Shown: positions 17,030 through 27,594, counted from the first letter of the stretch. The stretch: 64,000 nucleotides of DNA from an uncultured Lachnospiraceae bacterium (GCA_910577785.1 CAJTNT010000008.1:1-64000), one strand, 5' to 3'. Notes: generated by a model from the letters alone, not told the origin. Translations and numbers: made by a program.

Positions 17030-20000
17030 TTATTCATTGTCGAAAACATTTACCAAGTTAGCAAAATCGTCTTCCAGCTCCAGCGCCATTTCCTCATCGC
17101 TCATCTCTGTATCATTATCTTCTTCTACATCTACAAGCTCTTCCTTCTCTTCGTTAAATTCCTGCTTGCTAAAGCCCATGGCTCCAAAAGATTCTTCCTC
17201 TTCAAAAGCAAAGTTGCGGTCGCCGGCAATAATGGCGTTCAGATCTGTATTGCCATATTCGCTGGTCTCCATCAGTTCTACTTCTTCGCGGTTCTCGTCC
17301 AGTACGCTTACATCCAGACCCAGGGACTGCAGCTCTTTCAGCAGTACCTTAAAGGACTCCGGAATGCCCGGCTCGGGAATGTTGTCGCCCTTAATGATGG
17401 CTTCATACGTCTTCACGCGCCCAATCACATCATCCGACTTGACCGTAAGGATTTCCTGGAGGGTATAGGATGCGCCATAGGCCTCCAGCGCCCAAACCTC
17501 CATCTCACCGAAACGCTGCCCGCCAAACTGCGCCTTGCCACCCAACGGCTGCTGGGTTACCAGTGAATACGGGCCTGTGGAACGGGCATGGATCTTGTCG
17601 TCTACCAAATGGTGCAGCTTCAGGTAATGCATATGCCCAATCGTAACCGGGCTGTCGAAATACTCCCCAGTCCTGCCGTCACGGAGCCTTACCTTGCCAT
17701 CACGGGAGAGGGGCACGCCCTTCCATACTTCCCGATGCGCCCGGTTCTCATACAAGTAATCCATCACTTCCGGAAGCAGTTCTTCTCTATGCTTTGCTTC
17801 AAATTCCTCCCAGGACAGGTTCACATAATCATTCGCCAGATCCAGGGTGTCCATAATGTCATTTTCCCTTGCGCCGTCAAATACCGGCGTCGCAATATTG
17901 AAGCCCAGAGCCTTCGCCGCAAGGCTTAAGTGGATCTCCAGCACCTGCCCGATATTCATACGGGACGGCACGCCCAGGGGGTTCAGCACGATATCCAACG
18001 GCCTGCCATTGGGCAGGAACGGCATATCCTCCACTGGAAGCACACGCGAAACCACACCCTTATTGCCGTGGCGGCCTGCCATCTTGTCACCTACAGAAAT
18101 CTTACGTTTCTGGGCAATATAAATGCGCACGGCCTGATTCACGCCCGGGGACAGCTCATCCCCATTTTCCCTGGTAAATACCTTAGCGTCCACCACAATG
18201 CCGTACTCTCCATGCGGCACCTTGAGCGAGGTGTCCCGGACTTCCCTGGCCTTCTCGCCAAAAATAGCCCGCAGAAGGCGTTCCTCTGCCGTCAGCTCTG
18301 TCTCACCCTTGGGGGTTACCTTCCCCACCAGGATATCCCCGGCGCGGACTTCCGCCCCAATGCGGATAATTCCCCTCTCATCCAGATCTTTCAACGCGTC
18401 ATCGCCAACGCCTGGAACGTCACGGGTAATTTCTTCCGGCCCCAGCTTGGTATCCCTGGCCTCCGCCTCATATTCCTCGATATGCACGGAGGTATAGACA
18501 TCTTCCTGCACCAGACGCTCACTGAGCAGAACCGCATCCTCATAGTTGTAACCCTCCCAAGTCATAAACCCAATCAGCGGATTCTTGCCCAAGGCAAGCT
18601 CCCCGTTGGAGGTAGAGGGCCCGTCTGCGATTACCTGTCCCTCTTCCACCCGCTCGCCCTTGTACACAATGGGGCGCTGGTTGTAGCAGTTAGACTGGTT
18701 GCTGCGGGAAAATTTCGTTAATTTGTATATATCCTTCTTGCCATCCTGCCTGCGGATGGTAATCTCATTGGAAATAGACCGCTCCACCACGCCTGCATGT
18801 TTGGCAACCACACATACGCCGGAGTCCACGGCCGCTTTCGTCTCCATCCCCGTCCCGACTGCCGGCGCTTCTGTCGTCAGCAGAGGCACGGCCTGACGCT
18901 GCATGTTAGACCCCATCAGGGCGCGGTTGGCATCGTCATTTTCCAGGAAAGGAATCAATGCCGTCGCCACGGAGAACACCATCTTCGGAGAAACGTCCAT
19001 GTAATCAAACATGGTCTTCTCATATTCCTGCGTCTCCTCGCGGTAGCGGCCAGACACAGAATTCCTCACAAAATGCCCCTCTGCATCCAGAGCTTCGTTT
19101 GCCTGAGCCACATGGTAATTGTCTTCTTCATCTGCCGTCATATATTCCACTTCATCCGTAACCCTTGGATTTTTGGGGTCTGACTTGTCAATCTTGCGGT
19201 AAGGCGCTTCCACAAATCCATAGTCGTTAATCCTCGCATACGTTGCCAGGGAGTTAATCAGGCCGATGTTGGGTCCTTCTGGTGTCTCAATCGGGCACAT
19301 CCTCCCATAGTGGGAATAATGCACGTCACGCACCTCAAACCCGGCGCGGTCCCTCGAAAGTCCGCCGGGCCCTAAAGCGGACAGACGGCGCTTGTGGGTC
19401 AGCTCGCCAAGAGGATTATTCTGATCCATAAACTGGGACAGCTGGGAAGAACCAAAAAACTCCTTAATCGCAGCCGTCACCGGCTTAATATTAATCAGGC
19501 TCTGCGGAGAAATCCCCTGCAGGTCCTGGGTCGTCATACGCTCGCGCACCACGCGCTCCATCCTCGAAAGGCCGATGCGGTACTGGTTCTGGAGCAGCTC
19601 CCCGACCGCACGGATGCGGCGGTTGCCCAAATGATCGATATCATCGTCATTTCCCAGCCCATACTCTAAATGCATATTATAATTAATTGAAGCCAAAATA
19701 TCTTCCCTGGTGATATGCTTCGGGATCAAATCCGCCGCGTTGCGGTGCAGGGCGTCCTTGCGTTCCTCCAAAGTCTCATTTTCTTCCAGTATTTTTTCCA
19801 GCACGGGGTAATATACTAGTTCTGTAATTCCCAGCTTCCTGGCTTCTGCCTTGTCAATGTCCACATAGTTGGTCACATCTACCATCATATTGGACAGTAC
19901 CTTGATATTGCGCTCTTCGCCCTGGATCCATACATAGGGAACGGCCGCATTCTGGATCTGGTCCGCCAGGCTGCGGCTCACGGTAGCGCCCTGCTCGGCA

Positions 20001-20923
20001 ATAATCTCGCCCGTGGAGGCATCCACTACATCTTCTGCCAGCGTCTGCCCATAGATGCGGTTGCGCAGAGACAGTTTTTTATTAAACTTATACCTTCCTA
20101 CCTTGGCCAGATCATAACGCCTGGGGTCAAAGAACATGGCATTAATCAGGCTCTCCGCGCTCTCCACAGTCAGCGGCTCGCCCGGCCTGATCTTCTTGTA
20201 CAGCTCCAGCAGGCCTTCATTGTAATTGGTGGCCACATCCTTGCCAAAGCTGGCGATAATCTTCGGCTCCTCGCCGAACAAATCTATAATCTCTTGGTTG
20301 GTCCCCAGCCCCAGCGCACGGATCAGCACGGTAACCGGAACCTTCCTCGTCCTATCTACGCGTACATAAAATACATCATTCGAATCTGTCTCGTATTCCA
20401 ACCATGCGCCACGGTTTGGAATTACGGTGCAGGAATACAGAGTCTTTCCAACCTTATCGTGTGCAATACCATAATATATGCCGGGAGAACGCACCAACTG
20501 GCTTACAATAACACGTTCCGCGCCGTTGATCACGAAAGTTCCCGTTTCTGTCATCAGAGGTAAATCGCCCATGAAGATCTCATAGTCTTTGACTTCTTCG
20601 ACTGCTTCTTTATTATAGAACCGGACTCTCACTTTCAGAGGCGCGGCATAAGTGGTGTCGCGCTCTTTGCATTCCGCGATGGAATACTTGACATCCTTTT
20701 CACACAGCGTGAAATCAATGAACTCCAGACTGAGCTGGCCGCTATAGTCTGCGATTGGGGAAATATCTGCAAATACTTCTTTCAATCCTTCGTTGATAAA
20801 CCAGTTATAAGAGTCTTTCTGAACCTCGATGAGATTCGGCATTTCCAATACTTCCTTTTGTCGCGAGTAACTCATACGAACGCTTTTTCCTGCTTTGACC
20901 GGACGTATTCTGTTTTTCTCCAT
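17030..20923 (-). CDS. rpoB: RNA polymerase beta subunit
   Basis: This 1297-residue protein has the usual Firmicutes layout. The rifampicin region ([20 protein letters not shown], then [20 protein letters not shown]) has the drug-sensitive residues at all positions I can align. The C-terminal part contains [19 protein letters not shown] and [20 protein letters not shown]. After the final conserved segment there is a ~70-residue acidic tail ([16 protein letters not shown], then [20 protein letters not shown]), so both large subunits carry acidic tails. It is transcribed from 21065-21094 through a palindrome-containing leader. The gene upstream is ddl-murF rather than rplL, so rpoBC is separated here from the ribosomal stalk operon. 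Confidence 0.98.
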   Translation of the reverse strand: MEKNRIRPVKAGKSVRMSYSRQKEVLEMPNLIEVQKDSYNWFINEGLKEVFADISPIADYSGQLSLEFIDFTLCEKDVKYSIAECKERDTTYAAPLKVRVRFYNKEAVEEVKDYEIFMGDLPLMTETGTFVINGAERVIVSQLVRSPGIYYGIAHDKVGKTLYSCTVIPNRGAWLEYETDSNDVFYVRVDRTRKVPVTVLIRALGLGTNQEIIDLFGEEPKIIASFGKDVATNYNEGLLELYKKIRPGEPLTVESAESLINAMFFDPRRYDLAKVGRYKFNKKLSLRNRIYGQTLAEDVVDASTGEIIAEQGATVSRSLADQIQNAAVPYVWIQGEERNIKVLSNMMVDVTNYVDIDKAEARKLGITELVYYPVLEKILEENETLEERKDALHRNAADLIPKHITREDILASINYNMHLEYGLGNDDDIDHLGNRRIRAVGELLQNQYRIGLSRMERVVRERMTTQDLQGISPQSLINIKPVTAAIKEFFGSSQLSQFMDQNNPLGELTHKRRLSALGPGGLSRDRAGFEVRDVHYSHYGRMCPIETPEGPNIGLINSLATYARINDYGFVEAPYRKIDKSDPKNPRVTDEVEYMTADEEDNYHVAQANEALDAEGHFVRNSVSGRYREETQEYEKTMFDYMDVSPKMVFSVATALIPFLENDDANRALMGSNMQRQAVPLLTTEAPAVGTGMETKAAVDSGVCVVAKHAGVVERSISNEITIRRQDGKKDIYKLTKFSRSNQSNCYNQRPIVYKGERVEEGQVIADGPSTSNGELALGKNPLIGFMTWEGYNYEDAVLLSERLVQEDVYTSVHIEEYEAEARDTKLGPEEITRDVPGVGDDALKDLDERGIIRIGAEVRAGDILVGKVTPKGETELTAEERLLRAIFGEKAREVRDTSLKVPHGEYGIVVDAKVFTRENGDELSPGVNQAVRIYIAQKRKISVGDKMAGRHGNKGVVSRVLPVEDMPFLPNGRPLDIVLNPLGVPSRMNIGQVLEIHLSLAAKALGFNIATPVFDGARENDIMDTLDLANDYVNLSWEEFEAKHREELLPEVMDYLYENRAHREVWKGVPLSRDGKVRLRDGRTGEYFDSPVTIGHMHYLKLHHLVDDKIHARSTGPYSLVTQQPLGGKAQFGGQRFGEMEVWALEAYGASYTLQEILTVKSDDVIGRVKTYEAIIKGDNIPEPGIPESFKVLLKELQSLGLDVSVLDENREEVELMETSEYGNTDLNAIIAGDRNFAFEEEESFGAMGFSKQEFNEEKEELVDVEEDNDTEMSDEEMALELEDDFANLVNVFDNE

Positions 20924-20961
20924 TGACGCTTCACCTCTCGTTTTTATAGATTTCCTAGTAA

Positions 20962-21028
20962 GGAACTGTAGAAAAATAACTTGTACAGATACAGATTACA
21001 AATGTATAAGTTATTTTCCTACAGTTCC
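20962..21028. repeat. 67-base palindromic element in the rpoB leader (family D)
   Basis: The ends GGAACTGTAG-AAAATAACTT and AAGTTATTTTCCTACAGTTCC are nearly perfect inverted repeats around a ~25-base centre. It lies between the rpoB promoter and start codon, so it would be transcribed as a long hairpin. A single right-end-like copy (AAGTTATTTCTTGACAGTTCC) occurs at about 62266-62288, which suggests a mobile, MITE-like origin rather than an rpoB-specific regulator. Confidence 0.65.
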
Positions 21029-21064
21029 GAAATAGGTATACGTTACCACAATAGTGCATCCTAT

Positions 21065-21094
21065 ATGATAGCACACGGGGGAAAGCTGTGTCAA
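21065..21094 (-). promoter_or_regulatory. Promoter of the rpoB-rpoC operon
   Basis: On the minus strand a perfect TTGACA (21089-21094) and TATCAT (21065-21070) are 18 bases apart. Transcription would start near 21058, leaving a ~135-nt leader containing the palindrome at 20962-21028. A second weaker candidate (TTGTAA 21214-21219, TATACT 21192-21197, 16-base spacer) lies just outside the repeat at 21113-21191. Confidence 0.75.
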
Positions 21095-21112
21095 GGGGGA
21101 ATTTTAAAAGAT

Positions 21113-21191
21113 ATTACTCCGGCGGTTAAATATCGCACCAGAGGGAGATTTGGGCAAGTAAGATGGTACGATATTTAACCGCCGGAGCAAT
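21113..21191. repeat. 79-base inverted-repeat element (family C, short form)
   Basis: It begins ATTACTCCGGCGGTTAAATA and ends with the complement TATTTAACCGCCGGAGCAAT. A longer 160-base relative with the same ends lies at 40245-40404. The short form lacks about 80 internal bases but keeps GAGGGAGATTTGGGCAAGTA, the complement of a segment in the long form. No coding capacity. This is a MITE- or REP-like element. Confidence 0.8.
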
Positions 21192-21220
21192 AGTATAACT
21201 TTGTTACTATTCGTTACAAA

Positions 21221-21375
21221 TTCACGGTTTGGGAATGCGCCAAACTGTGCGTTCCGTGAAAACATGCCCTGTGGGTATCTCCTCTATGCGCAGAAAAGAG
21301 GCGCAATACAGAGGATATGATACAGGGATGAGGGGCTTTTTTGCGCAGCAAAACTCTAAAGATCACCCTGAATTG
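21221..21375. repeat. Dispersed intergenic repeat (family B, copy 1)
   Basis: Between the ddl-murF stop and the family C element, the sequence includes TGTGCGTTCCGTGAAAACATG, GATGAGGGGCTTTTTTGCGC and CAAAACTCTAAAGATCACCC. Relatives of parts of this occur at 25828-25905 (TGTGCGTTCCGTGAGAACAT), at 26034-26063 and, inverted, at 51186-51240 (GGGCGATATTCAGAGTTTTG). No gene is visible. Confidence 0.6.
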
Positions 21376-23940
21376 TTACGGTTCGCGACTTTCCGAGCCT
21401 GAATCGTAACCAAACTTTTCTATAATAGCCTGCACAATCTTGGGGTAATCCATGAAATGGGAGGCCTTGACCAGTACGGTATCGCCTTCCTGCAGGTATT
21501 TTAGAAGCGCCGGCAACATCTCCTGCTTATCTTCATAGTGGAAGACCTCGCACCAGTCGTTGGTATCACGGGCTCCCTGCGCCATCTCCTCAGAAAGAGA
21601 ACCGGAGCAGAATAAAGCATCAATTTGCTGTTCAGCTACATAGGCGCCTACTTTATAATGGAGGCGTTTTTCATTTTCTCCCAGCTCGCCCATATCCCCC
21701 AGGACAGCTACCTTCCTTGCCAGGCCGTTACTCAGCACATCAATGGAAGCTTTCATGGACACCGGGTTGGCGTTGTAACAATCGTCAATCAGCAGGAGGC
21801 CGCCTGTCTCGATCAGGTTCGTGCGCCCGCCGATGGTTTCCACATGGGCAATGCCAGATTTGATTTTCTCTAAATCCATGCCCAGGGAAAGTGCAACGCC
21901 AACTGCTGCCATCGCATTGAAAATATTATGCTGCCCTGGCAGCGGGATATGCGCCTCTATGCTTCCCTGGGGCGTATGGATCGAGGCATCCATCCCTTTT
22001 AAGCCGTAGTTCTTGATGTGATCCGCATAGATTTGCGGCCGCGGGCAACGTCCCTGGAGTATTGCCTCCGTTTCATCCACCTCGCCCTGAAGCAGAGGAT
22101 TGGCGGGATACTCAGCGGCAGAGCCTTCCTGGCGGAAGCCATAAAAGACAGGACGGACGCCTTTTACCTCTTTGATGCCAGCAAGCTTATCATCCTCCCC
22201 ATTCAGGATAATATGCGCATTGGGCTTCAGGTAATCGAAAATCTCGCTTTTGGCCTTGAGGATGCCATCCCTAGTCTTGAGGTTTTCTAAGTGGCAGATG
22301 CCGATATTGGTCATAACACAGATATCCGGCTTGGCCATTTCCGCCAGGCGGTGCATTTCCCCGAAATCAGAAATTCCCATTTCCACGACCGCCGCTTCAT
22401 GCTCCCCGCGGATGCGCAGCAATGTTAAAGGCAGCCCTATCTCATTGTTGAAATTGCCTGCTGTTTTCAGGACATTATATTTTTCAGCAAGGACAGAGGC
22501 AATCATCTCCTTAGTGCTGGTCTTGCCCACGCTCCCAGTAATGCCAATAATCGGGATCGTTAGCTGCTCCCTATAAAATCTGGCAATGTCCTTCAGCGCC
22601 TGCTGGGTAGAGGGCACAATGATGCAAGGCCTCTGGCAGTGTTCCTGAGGATCCTCAGAAAGGACTGCCGCCGCGCCTTTTGCAATTGCCTGGGGAATGA
22701 AATCGTGGCCGTCAACCCTGGCGCCCTTTATCGGAATATACAAAAACCCTTCCTCTACCAGACGGCTATCTGTGACTGCCCCCTTTATCTCTGTCTGCAG
22801 CTCTGTTTCATCTCCCAGATACGTTCCATGGCAGGCTTTGGCAATATTCTCCAGGGTCATGTTCTTCATGGTTCCTGCTTTTGCCCCAGCCTCCCTTCTT
22901 TTCAGGGATATGCGGATAATTTCCTCACAGAGCTGCCCAAAGTCCATACCTACCGCCTGAGCCTCCTGCGGCAGCAGGCTAGTCGGGGTCATGCCCGGAA
23001 GCGTGTTGGCCTCCAGGCAGTACAGGCTTCCGTTTTCATCCATCAGGAAATCCATGCGCGAATACGTATCCAGCCCCAGCGCCTGCGCCACCTGCTCCGC
23101 ATACCGCTGCATTCTGGACGAAACCTGTATTGGCAGGTCAGCAGGGCACGTTTCCACGGCTCCGCCCTGGGAATATTTATTTTTATAATTGTAAAATCCG
23201 TCTACAGGAGCAATCTCAATCACTGGCAGCGCTCTGCCCTCCATCACGCCGACAGAAAATTCCCTGCCCTTAATGTACTCTTCCAGGATAACTTCCTCTT
23301 CCCAGCGGAAGGCGGCTTGCAGAGCTTCACGGTATTCCTCCTTCGTCCGCACAATGGAAATTCCCACGCTGGAACCGCCGCAGCAAGGCTTTACCACGCA
23401 GGGCAGGGACAGGCCTGTCTTCTCAAAATCCCATTGGGCATGCGTTTGTTCCATCGTAATTCCGGCGGGCGTAGGGATGCTATTTTCCAGAAACAGGCGT
23501 TTTGATATCCCCTTATTCATTGCAAGAGCGCTGCCCAGATACCCCGCCCCTGTATATCGGATGCCAAATAAATCAAAAGCCGCCTGAATCCTCCCATCTT
23601 CCCCATTCTCTCCATGAAGCGCCAAAAACACAATATCCGCCATCCGGCACAATGCAATCACATTAGGCCCAATCAGGCAACTGCTCTGATCCTTCCTGCT
23701 CTTCCTGACAGCATCTAAATCCGGCGCCTGGGCAGAAATCCCCGCGGGCTTTACGCTTACCTCCAGGGAACGTTCAAAGATCCCTGCCAAGTTTTCTTCC
23801 TTGTCACTATATCCCATAAACACATCCAGCAGGATTACCTTATGCCCTCGTTCCCGCAAGGCATCCGCCACTCCTCTGCCTGTGACAAAAGACACGTCCC
23901 TCTCTGTACTCAGACCCCCTGCCAATACCACAATGTTCAT
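21376..23940 (-). CDS. Ddl-MurF fusion: D-Ala-D-Ala ligase joined to D-Ala-D-Ala-adding enzyme
   Basis: One uninterrupted 854-residue frame joins two consecutive peptidoglycan enzymes. Residues 1 to ~350 are D-alanine-D-alanine ligase: HGENGEDGRIQAAFDLFGI, the ATP-grasp loop KPCCGGSSVGIS, YNYKNKYSQGGAVETCPADL with the Tyr typical of D-Ala (not D-Lac) ligases, and EANTLPGMTPTSLLPQ. From MKNMTLENIAKACHG (~356) to the end it is MurF: the P-loop GITGSVGKTSTKE, NFNNEIGLPLTLL, and the C-terminal ligase domain with IDDCYNANPVSMKAS. The second half has its own Met, so separate translation is possible but I see no ribosome site. GGAGGAAGG precedes the start. The fusion would make the dipeptide and attach it to UDP-MurNAc-tripeptide within one polypeptide. 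Confidence 0.93.
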   Translation of the reverse strand: MNIVVLAGGLSTERDVSFVTGRGVADALRERGHKVILLDVFMGYSDKEENLAGIFERSLEVSVKPAGISAQAPDLDAVRKSRKDQSSCLIGPNVIALCRMADIVFLALHGENGEDGRIQAAFDLFGIRYTGAGYLGSALAMNKGISKRLFLENSIPTPAGITMEQTHAQWDFEKTGLSLPCVVKPCCGGSSVGISIVRTKEEYREALQAAFRWEEEVILEEYIKGREFSVGVMEGRALPVIEIAPVDGFYNYKNKYSQGGAVETCPADLPIQVSSRMQRYAEQVAQALGLDTYSRMDFLMDENGSLYCLEANTLPGMTPTSLLPQEAQAVGMDFGQLCEEIIRISLKRREAGAKAGTMKNMTLENIAKACHGTYLGDETELQTEIKGAVTDSRLVEEGFLYIPIKGARVDGHDFIPQAIAKGAAAVLSEDPQEHCQRPCIIVPSTQQALKDIARFYREQLTIPIIGITGSVGKTSTKEMIASVLAEKYNVLKTAGNFNNEIGLPLTLLRIRGEHEAAVVEMGISDFGEMHRLAEMAKPDICVMTNIGICHLENLKTRDGILKAKSEIFDYLKPNAHIILNGEDDKLAGIKEVKGVRPVFYGFRQEGSAAEYPANPLLQGEVDETEAILQGRCPRPQIYADHIKNYGLKGMDASIHTPQGSIEAHIPLPGQHNIFNAMAAVGVALSLGMDLEKIKSGIAHVETIGGRTNLIETGGLLLIDDCYNANPVSMKASIDVLSNGLARKVAVLGDMGELGENEKRLHYKVGAYVAEQQIDALFCSGSLSEEMAQGARDTNDWCEVFHYEDKQEMLPALLKYLQEGDTVLVKASHFMDYPKIVQAIIEKFGYDSGSESREP

Positions 23941-24075
23941 TGTTATCCTTCCTCCTTACCTGTCACCATACTTTTGGGGCAGCCTTCTGCCACGCGGGAA
24001 AGCTGCCGCTTTGTCCAAATTATGTTCAACAGATATCTTATACTATTTTATTCTCTGTGGCAATCTTTTGACATC

Positions 24076-24102
24076 AAAAAAAGTGGGCGAACCCACTTTT
24101 TT
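24076..24102 (-). terminator. Bidirectional-looking terminator after the SleB-like gene
   Basis: GTGGG/CCCAC with a CGAA loop is flanked by AAAAAAA on one side and TTTTTT on the other, so it works in either direction. It lies 22 bases past the minus-strand stop at 24124. The minus-strand promoter of ddl-murF must lie left of it (23941-24075), where only weak boxes (TTGCCA / TATAAG) are visible. Confidence 0.85.
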
Positions 24103-24123
24103 ATAATAAAAAGCATATTTTGT

Positions 24124-25662
24124 TTAGAAAAACATATGATTGCCAATTACAATCCCGCCAGCGCCCGGAACTGCCCTTCTGAAATTAAGGGCGCCTCCTA
24201 CATTGCTTGCGCCGTTAATGGCTTCCTGGGCTGCCTGCATGCAGCTGCCAGAAATACTGCCGCTTGCCAATACGCTTGCCAGTGCGCCAGAAGATGCCGG
24301 CGTAAACTGGCCGCCCTGATAAATCACGCCCGAAATACTTCCTGCATATCCCGCACGCAAACGATTCATAACCACCGCGCCAACTGCCAGCTGCCCTTCA
24401 TAAGGCTCGCCGCCTGCCTCGCACTGGATCAATGCGCCCAATAACGTCACTTCATCATAAGATGCGCTGACCGCGCCACTCTGGCTTGTGCCGCTCTCCT
24501 GCTGCTGTGCGGCCTGCTCCTGCCTTGCCCGCTCCGCCTCTTCTGCTTCCGCTGCGGCAATGGCTGCTAATTCTTCTTCAATGGAAATTGCTTTCCCCAG
24601 CTCTAACTCTGTATTTACATAATCTGCGCTGACATAACCGCTGCCCTCTTCCGTCTTTACGGCAATCCAGCCTTCTTTTTGTTCTGCTTCTGTATCTACT
24701 TCCAGCTTGCCGCCCTCTTCCATTACGTCCAAAATACCCGTTTCTTCCGAAGAAGACGCGTCAGACCGCACTCTGACACCACCGGTAGATGCAACTGCAT
24801 AAGTGGTTCCCACTTCATTTGCAAGCCCTTCCGCTTCCAGGCCAGTGACACAGAACTCATTCTTCACATAGCCTTCTACGTCGCCAGAACGAATCTTTGT
24901 CCAAGTATCGCCTTTTTCCTCAATCGTTGCCAGTGCGCCTTTGTAAAGCTTGCCTGCCACCTCAGACTCGTCAGAAGCTTCGGTACGGATATTCAAATAC
25001 TCATCCACATTTGGCAAAAGCTTCGATGCCCATGGGGAAACCTCTTCATTTTTTGTCTCCAGCAGCCCAACCTGAACCTCTGCCCCTTCCTGGGTATCCT
25101 CGTTGCCTGCTTCCTCTTTCTTGCCGGAAGCTACTTGTGTCTCATCTGCCTCTACATCATCTGTTTTTGCTTCTTCGGATGCTTCTGTCCCTTGCTGGGA
25201 TGCGCCCGGCGCTTCCTGGTTTTCTTCTGGGGCGCTCTGGGCTTCCTGATTTTCTTCTGAAGCGCTCTGGGCATTCTGATCTTCTTCTGAAGCGCTCCGG
25301 ACATTCTGATCTTCTTCTGAAGTGCTCAATGCTTTCTGGTTCTTTTTAGAATCTTCTATCTTTTCTATTTTATCCACTCCAGAAACTACTTTTGCATTGG
25401 CAGCCATTTTGTTTTCTAACACGGCTACTTTTTGCTGGGAAGCTTCCTTCTGGGCAATTGCTTCTTCTGCCGCAGCCAACGCTGCTGCCATCGCTCCCTC
25501 TGTCCTGTCAAAATACCTGATGGGTTCTGCTGCTAATTCTATCGCCTGGCTACGATGCTGTGTCCCAAATGCTGCCTTTGTGCCACAGACTGAGGAAAGT
25601 GTCAGTGCTAATGAAAACGTTACAACAATTCCACTTCCCATAACCTTCTTATCGAATTTCAT
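24124..25662 (-). CDS. Secreted SleB-like cell-wall hydrolase with SH3 domains
   Basis: This 512-residue protein has a signal peptide (basic start, then GSGIVVTFSLALTLSSVCG), an Ala-rich coiled region, a 10-residue repeat tract (SASEEDQNAQ type), two bacterial SH3 domains (YLNIRTEASDESEVAGKLYK and GGVRVRSDASSSEETGILD) and a C-terminal Hydrolase_2/SleB domain (LLGALIQCEAGGEPYEGQLA to the FRRA/NHMFF end). In the family this domain cuts peptidoglycan, often in spore cortex or during growth; the catalytic Glu would be in CEAGGEP. The start at 25662 has CAGGAGG five bases upstream. The promoter is at 25751-25779. Confidence 0.88.
   Translation of the reverse strand: MKFDKKVMGSGIVVTFSLALTLSSVCGTKAAFGTQHRSQAIELAAEPIRYFDRTEGAMAAALAAAEEAIAQKEASQQKVAVLENKMAANAKVVSGVDKIEKIEDSKKNQKALSTSEEDQNVRSASEEDQNAQSASEENQEAQSAPEENQEAPGASQQGTEASEEAKTDDVEADETQVASGKKEEAGNEDTQEGAEVQVGLLETKNEEVSPWASKLLPNVDEYLNIRTEASDESEVAGKLYKGALATIEEKGDTWTKIRSGDVEGYVKNEFCVTGLEAEGLANEVGTTYAVASTGGVRVRSDASSSEETGILDVMEEGGKLEVDTEAEQKEGWIAVKTEEGSGYVSADYVNTELELGKAISIEEELAAIAAAEAEEAERARQEQAAQQQESGTSQSGAVSASYDEVTLLGALIQCEAGGEPYEGQLAVGAVVMNRLRAGYAGSISGVIYQGGQFTPASSGALASVLASGSISGSCMQAAQEAINGASNVGGALNFRRAVPGAGGIVIGNHMFF
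25205..25330 (-). repeat. 30-base tandem repeats in the SleB-like gene
   Basis: Four to five in-frame copies of a 30-base unit encode SASEEDQNAQ-like decapeptides between the N-terminal region and the SH3 domains. Copies differ by a few bases. They form an acidic, Gln-rich spacer. Confidence 0.8.
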
Positions 25663-25750
25663 TTCAACCTCCTGATTTTCACATAACATATATGAAGAGC
25701 TTATACGTTATTTTATTCAAATTTATTACATTTGTTACAAATTTATTACA

Positions 25751-25779
25751 ATATAGCAGAGTTGTTGTAACTTGTCAAG
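25751..25779 (-). promoter_or_regulatory. Promoter of the SleB-like hydrolase gene
   Basis: On the minus strand TTGACA (25774-25779) and TATATT (25751-25756) are 17 bases apart. Immediately downstream the sequence TGTAATAAATTTG occurs twice, separated by TAACAAA, a possible operator in the early transcribed region. Confidence 0.75.
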
Positions 25780-25799
25780 GGTTTTTGTAAAATTTCTTG

Positions 25800-26247
25800 T
25801 TGGCGGGGGGGAAGAAGGGTTACGATTTACGGCTCAGAAACGCGCTGCAGTGTGCGTTCCGTGAGAACATGATTCAGGAGTGAGGGGCGATTTTTGTGTG
25901 GGTTTTTATGGGGAATTGGTCATACGGAACGCTGTGGAAACGGGCTGAAAGCCGCTACATTCCCCTGCAATGTCGGAGATTTACTGTTATGTGAAAAATA
26001 TTTATCTAAGAAATGTGTTGCTGCAGAAGTCGCAATCCGAGGCGATATTTAGAGTTGTCCTGTGGAAGTGGATGGATTTGTAGATATTAAGAGAAGAAAT
26101 CAACATTTTCTATGTTGGTTTTCATTCGCAGCGTTTCGTTCCCCAGAGCGCCGCTCCATCTGCGTAGGGGCGGCACCGCGAACCAACGTCCGTTTTGCCG
26201 CCTATCCCCACAGATATCATAACAACTGGAAGTCCTCCTCCGAAGCA
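25800..26247. repeat. Gene-free region with dispersed repeat fragments (family B)
   Basis: No convincing gene in ~450 bases. 25828-25905 resembles part of 21221-21375 (GGCTCAGAAACGCGCTGCAG, then TGTGCGTTCCGTGAGAACAT). 26034-26063 (CGAGGCGATATTTAGAGTTG) resembles the end of the same repeat and the copy at 51186. A small hairpin CAACAT/ATGTTG followed on the minus strand by ATTTCTTCTCTT (about 26098-26119) could terminate pgi. Confidence 0.5.
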
Positions 26248-27594
26248 TTACAGACGCTTTAATAGTTCCTCCCGCTCCGCCTCATAACCTGGCTTGCCAA
26301 GCAGGGCAAACATATTGCGTTTGTAGCTTTCTACGCCAGGCTGGTTAAATGGATTTACGCCTAGGAGATATCCGCTTAAGCCGCAGGCAAATTCAAAGAA
26401 ATAGAATAACTCGCCCAGATAAAACTCATTCTGCTCTGGTATATTCACTACCAGATTCGGCACGTTTCCATCTGTATGAGCCAGGATTGTGCCATTCATG
26501 GCATTTTTATTTACAAAATCCATATTCTTGCCTGCCAGATAGTTCAGGCCATCCAGATCAACAGGCTCTTCATGGATTTCTATTGTACTGCGTGACTTCT
26601 CCACATTCATAACCGTTTCAAACATAATCCTGGACCCGTCCTGGATAAACTGACCCATGGAGTGAAGATCCGTCGTCAAATCTACCGATGCAGGGAAAAT
26701 TCCCTTCTGGTCTTTGCCTTCGCTCTCTCCATAAAGCTGTTTCCACCACTCTGAAACATAGTGCAGGCTTGGCTCATAATTTGCAAGCACTTCTACTCCC
26801 TTGCCTTTCCTCAGGAGGATATTGCGCATAGCTGCGTACTGCATCGCATCATTTTCATCAAACGGCTGATTCAGCGCCAGTTCACGCCCTGCTGCTGCAC
26901 CTTCCATTAATTTGTCAATGTCTGCTCCGCTGGCTGCGATTGGCAGAAGGCCAACTGCCGTCAGCACAGAGAAACGGCCGCCTACATCATCCGGAACGAC
27001 AAAAGTCTCATATCCTTCCTCTGTGGCAAGGTTCTTCAATGCGCCCCTAGCTTTATCTGTAGTCGCATAAATCCTCTTTGCGGCTCCTTCTTTGCCATAT
27101 TTTTTCTCCAAAAGTTCTTTGAAAACACGGAAAGCAATCGCCGGCTCTGTGGTTGTCCCAGATTTAGAGATTACATTTACAGAAAAGTCCCGCTCTCCAA
27201 TGACTTCTATTAAGCCAGCAAGATAAGCGCTGCTGATGCTATTTCCGGCATAATAAATCTCAGGCGTCTTGCGTACCTCCTTGGACAGGTTGTTATAGAA
27301 GCCATGGCGCAGAAATTCGATCGCAGCCCTAGCGCCCAAGTAAGAACCTCCGATGCCGATTACAACCAGCACATCCGAATCTCCCTGAATCTTAGCTGCC
27401 GCCTGCTTAATTCTGGCGAACTCTTCCTTGTCATAATCCACCGGCAAATCCAACCATCCCAAAAAGTCATTTCCTGCCCCTGTTTTGGAAACCAATAATT
27501 TTCTGGAATCCTCCACTAGTTTCTCCATATAAGATACTTCTTCCTGGCTGATAAAGCCAGATGCTTTCCCATAATCAAGCGTTACTTTTGCCAT
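26248..27594 (-). CDS. pgi: Glucose-6-phosphate isomerase
   Basis: This 448-residue enzyme interconverts glucose-6-phosphate and fructose-6-phosphate in glycolysis. Sequence signs are [34 protein letters not shown], the phosphosugar-site [16 protein letters not shown] and the C-terminal [17 protein letters not shown] with the catalytic Lys. The size is that of the short Firmicutes type. The start is ATG at 27594 (MAKVTLDYG) behind AAGGAGTGGG. It appears to be transcribed alone. Confidence 0.97.
   Translation of the reverse strand: MAKVTLDYGKASGFISQEEVSYMEKLVEDSRKLLVSKTGAGNDFLGWLDLPVDYDKEEFARIKQAAAKIQGDSDVLVVIGIGGSYLGARAAIEFLRHGFYNNLSKEVRKTPEIYYAGNSISSAYLAGLIEVIGERDFSVNVISKSGTTTEPAIAFRVFKELLEKKYGKEGAAKRIYATTDKARGALKNLATEEGYETFVVPDDVGGRFSVLTAVGLLPIAASGADIDKLMEGAAAGRELALNQPFDENDAMQYAAMRNILLRKGKGVEVLANYEPSLHYVSEWWKQLYGESEGKDQKGIFPASVDLTTDLHSMGQFIQDGSRIMFETVMNVEKSRSTIEIHEEPVDLDGLNYLAGKNMDFVNKNAMNGTILAHTDGNVPNLVVNIPEQNEFYLGELFYFFEFACGLSGYLLGVNPFNQPGVESYKRNMFALLGKPGYEAEREELLKRL

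Noticed and set aside
17030-20923. Rifampicin-resistance mutation in RpoB
   Set aside because: The resistance region reads as wild type ([22 protein letters not shown]).
21376-23940. Vancomycin-resistance type D-Ala-D-Lac ligase
   Set aside because: The ligase half has the Tyr-containing YNYKNKY segment of D-Ala-D-Ala ligases, and no vanH/vanX-like genes are near.
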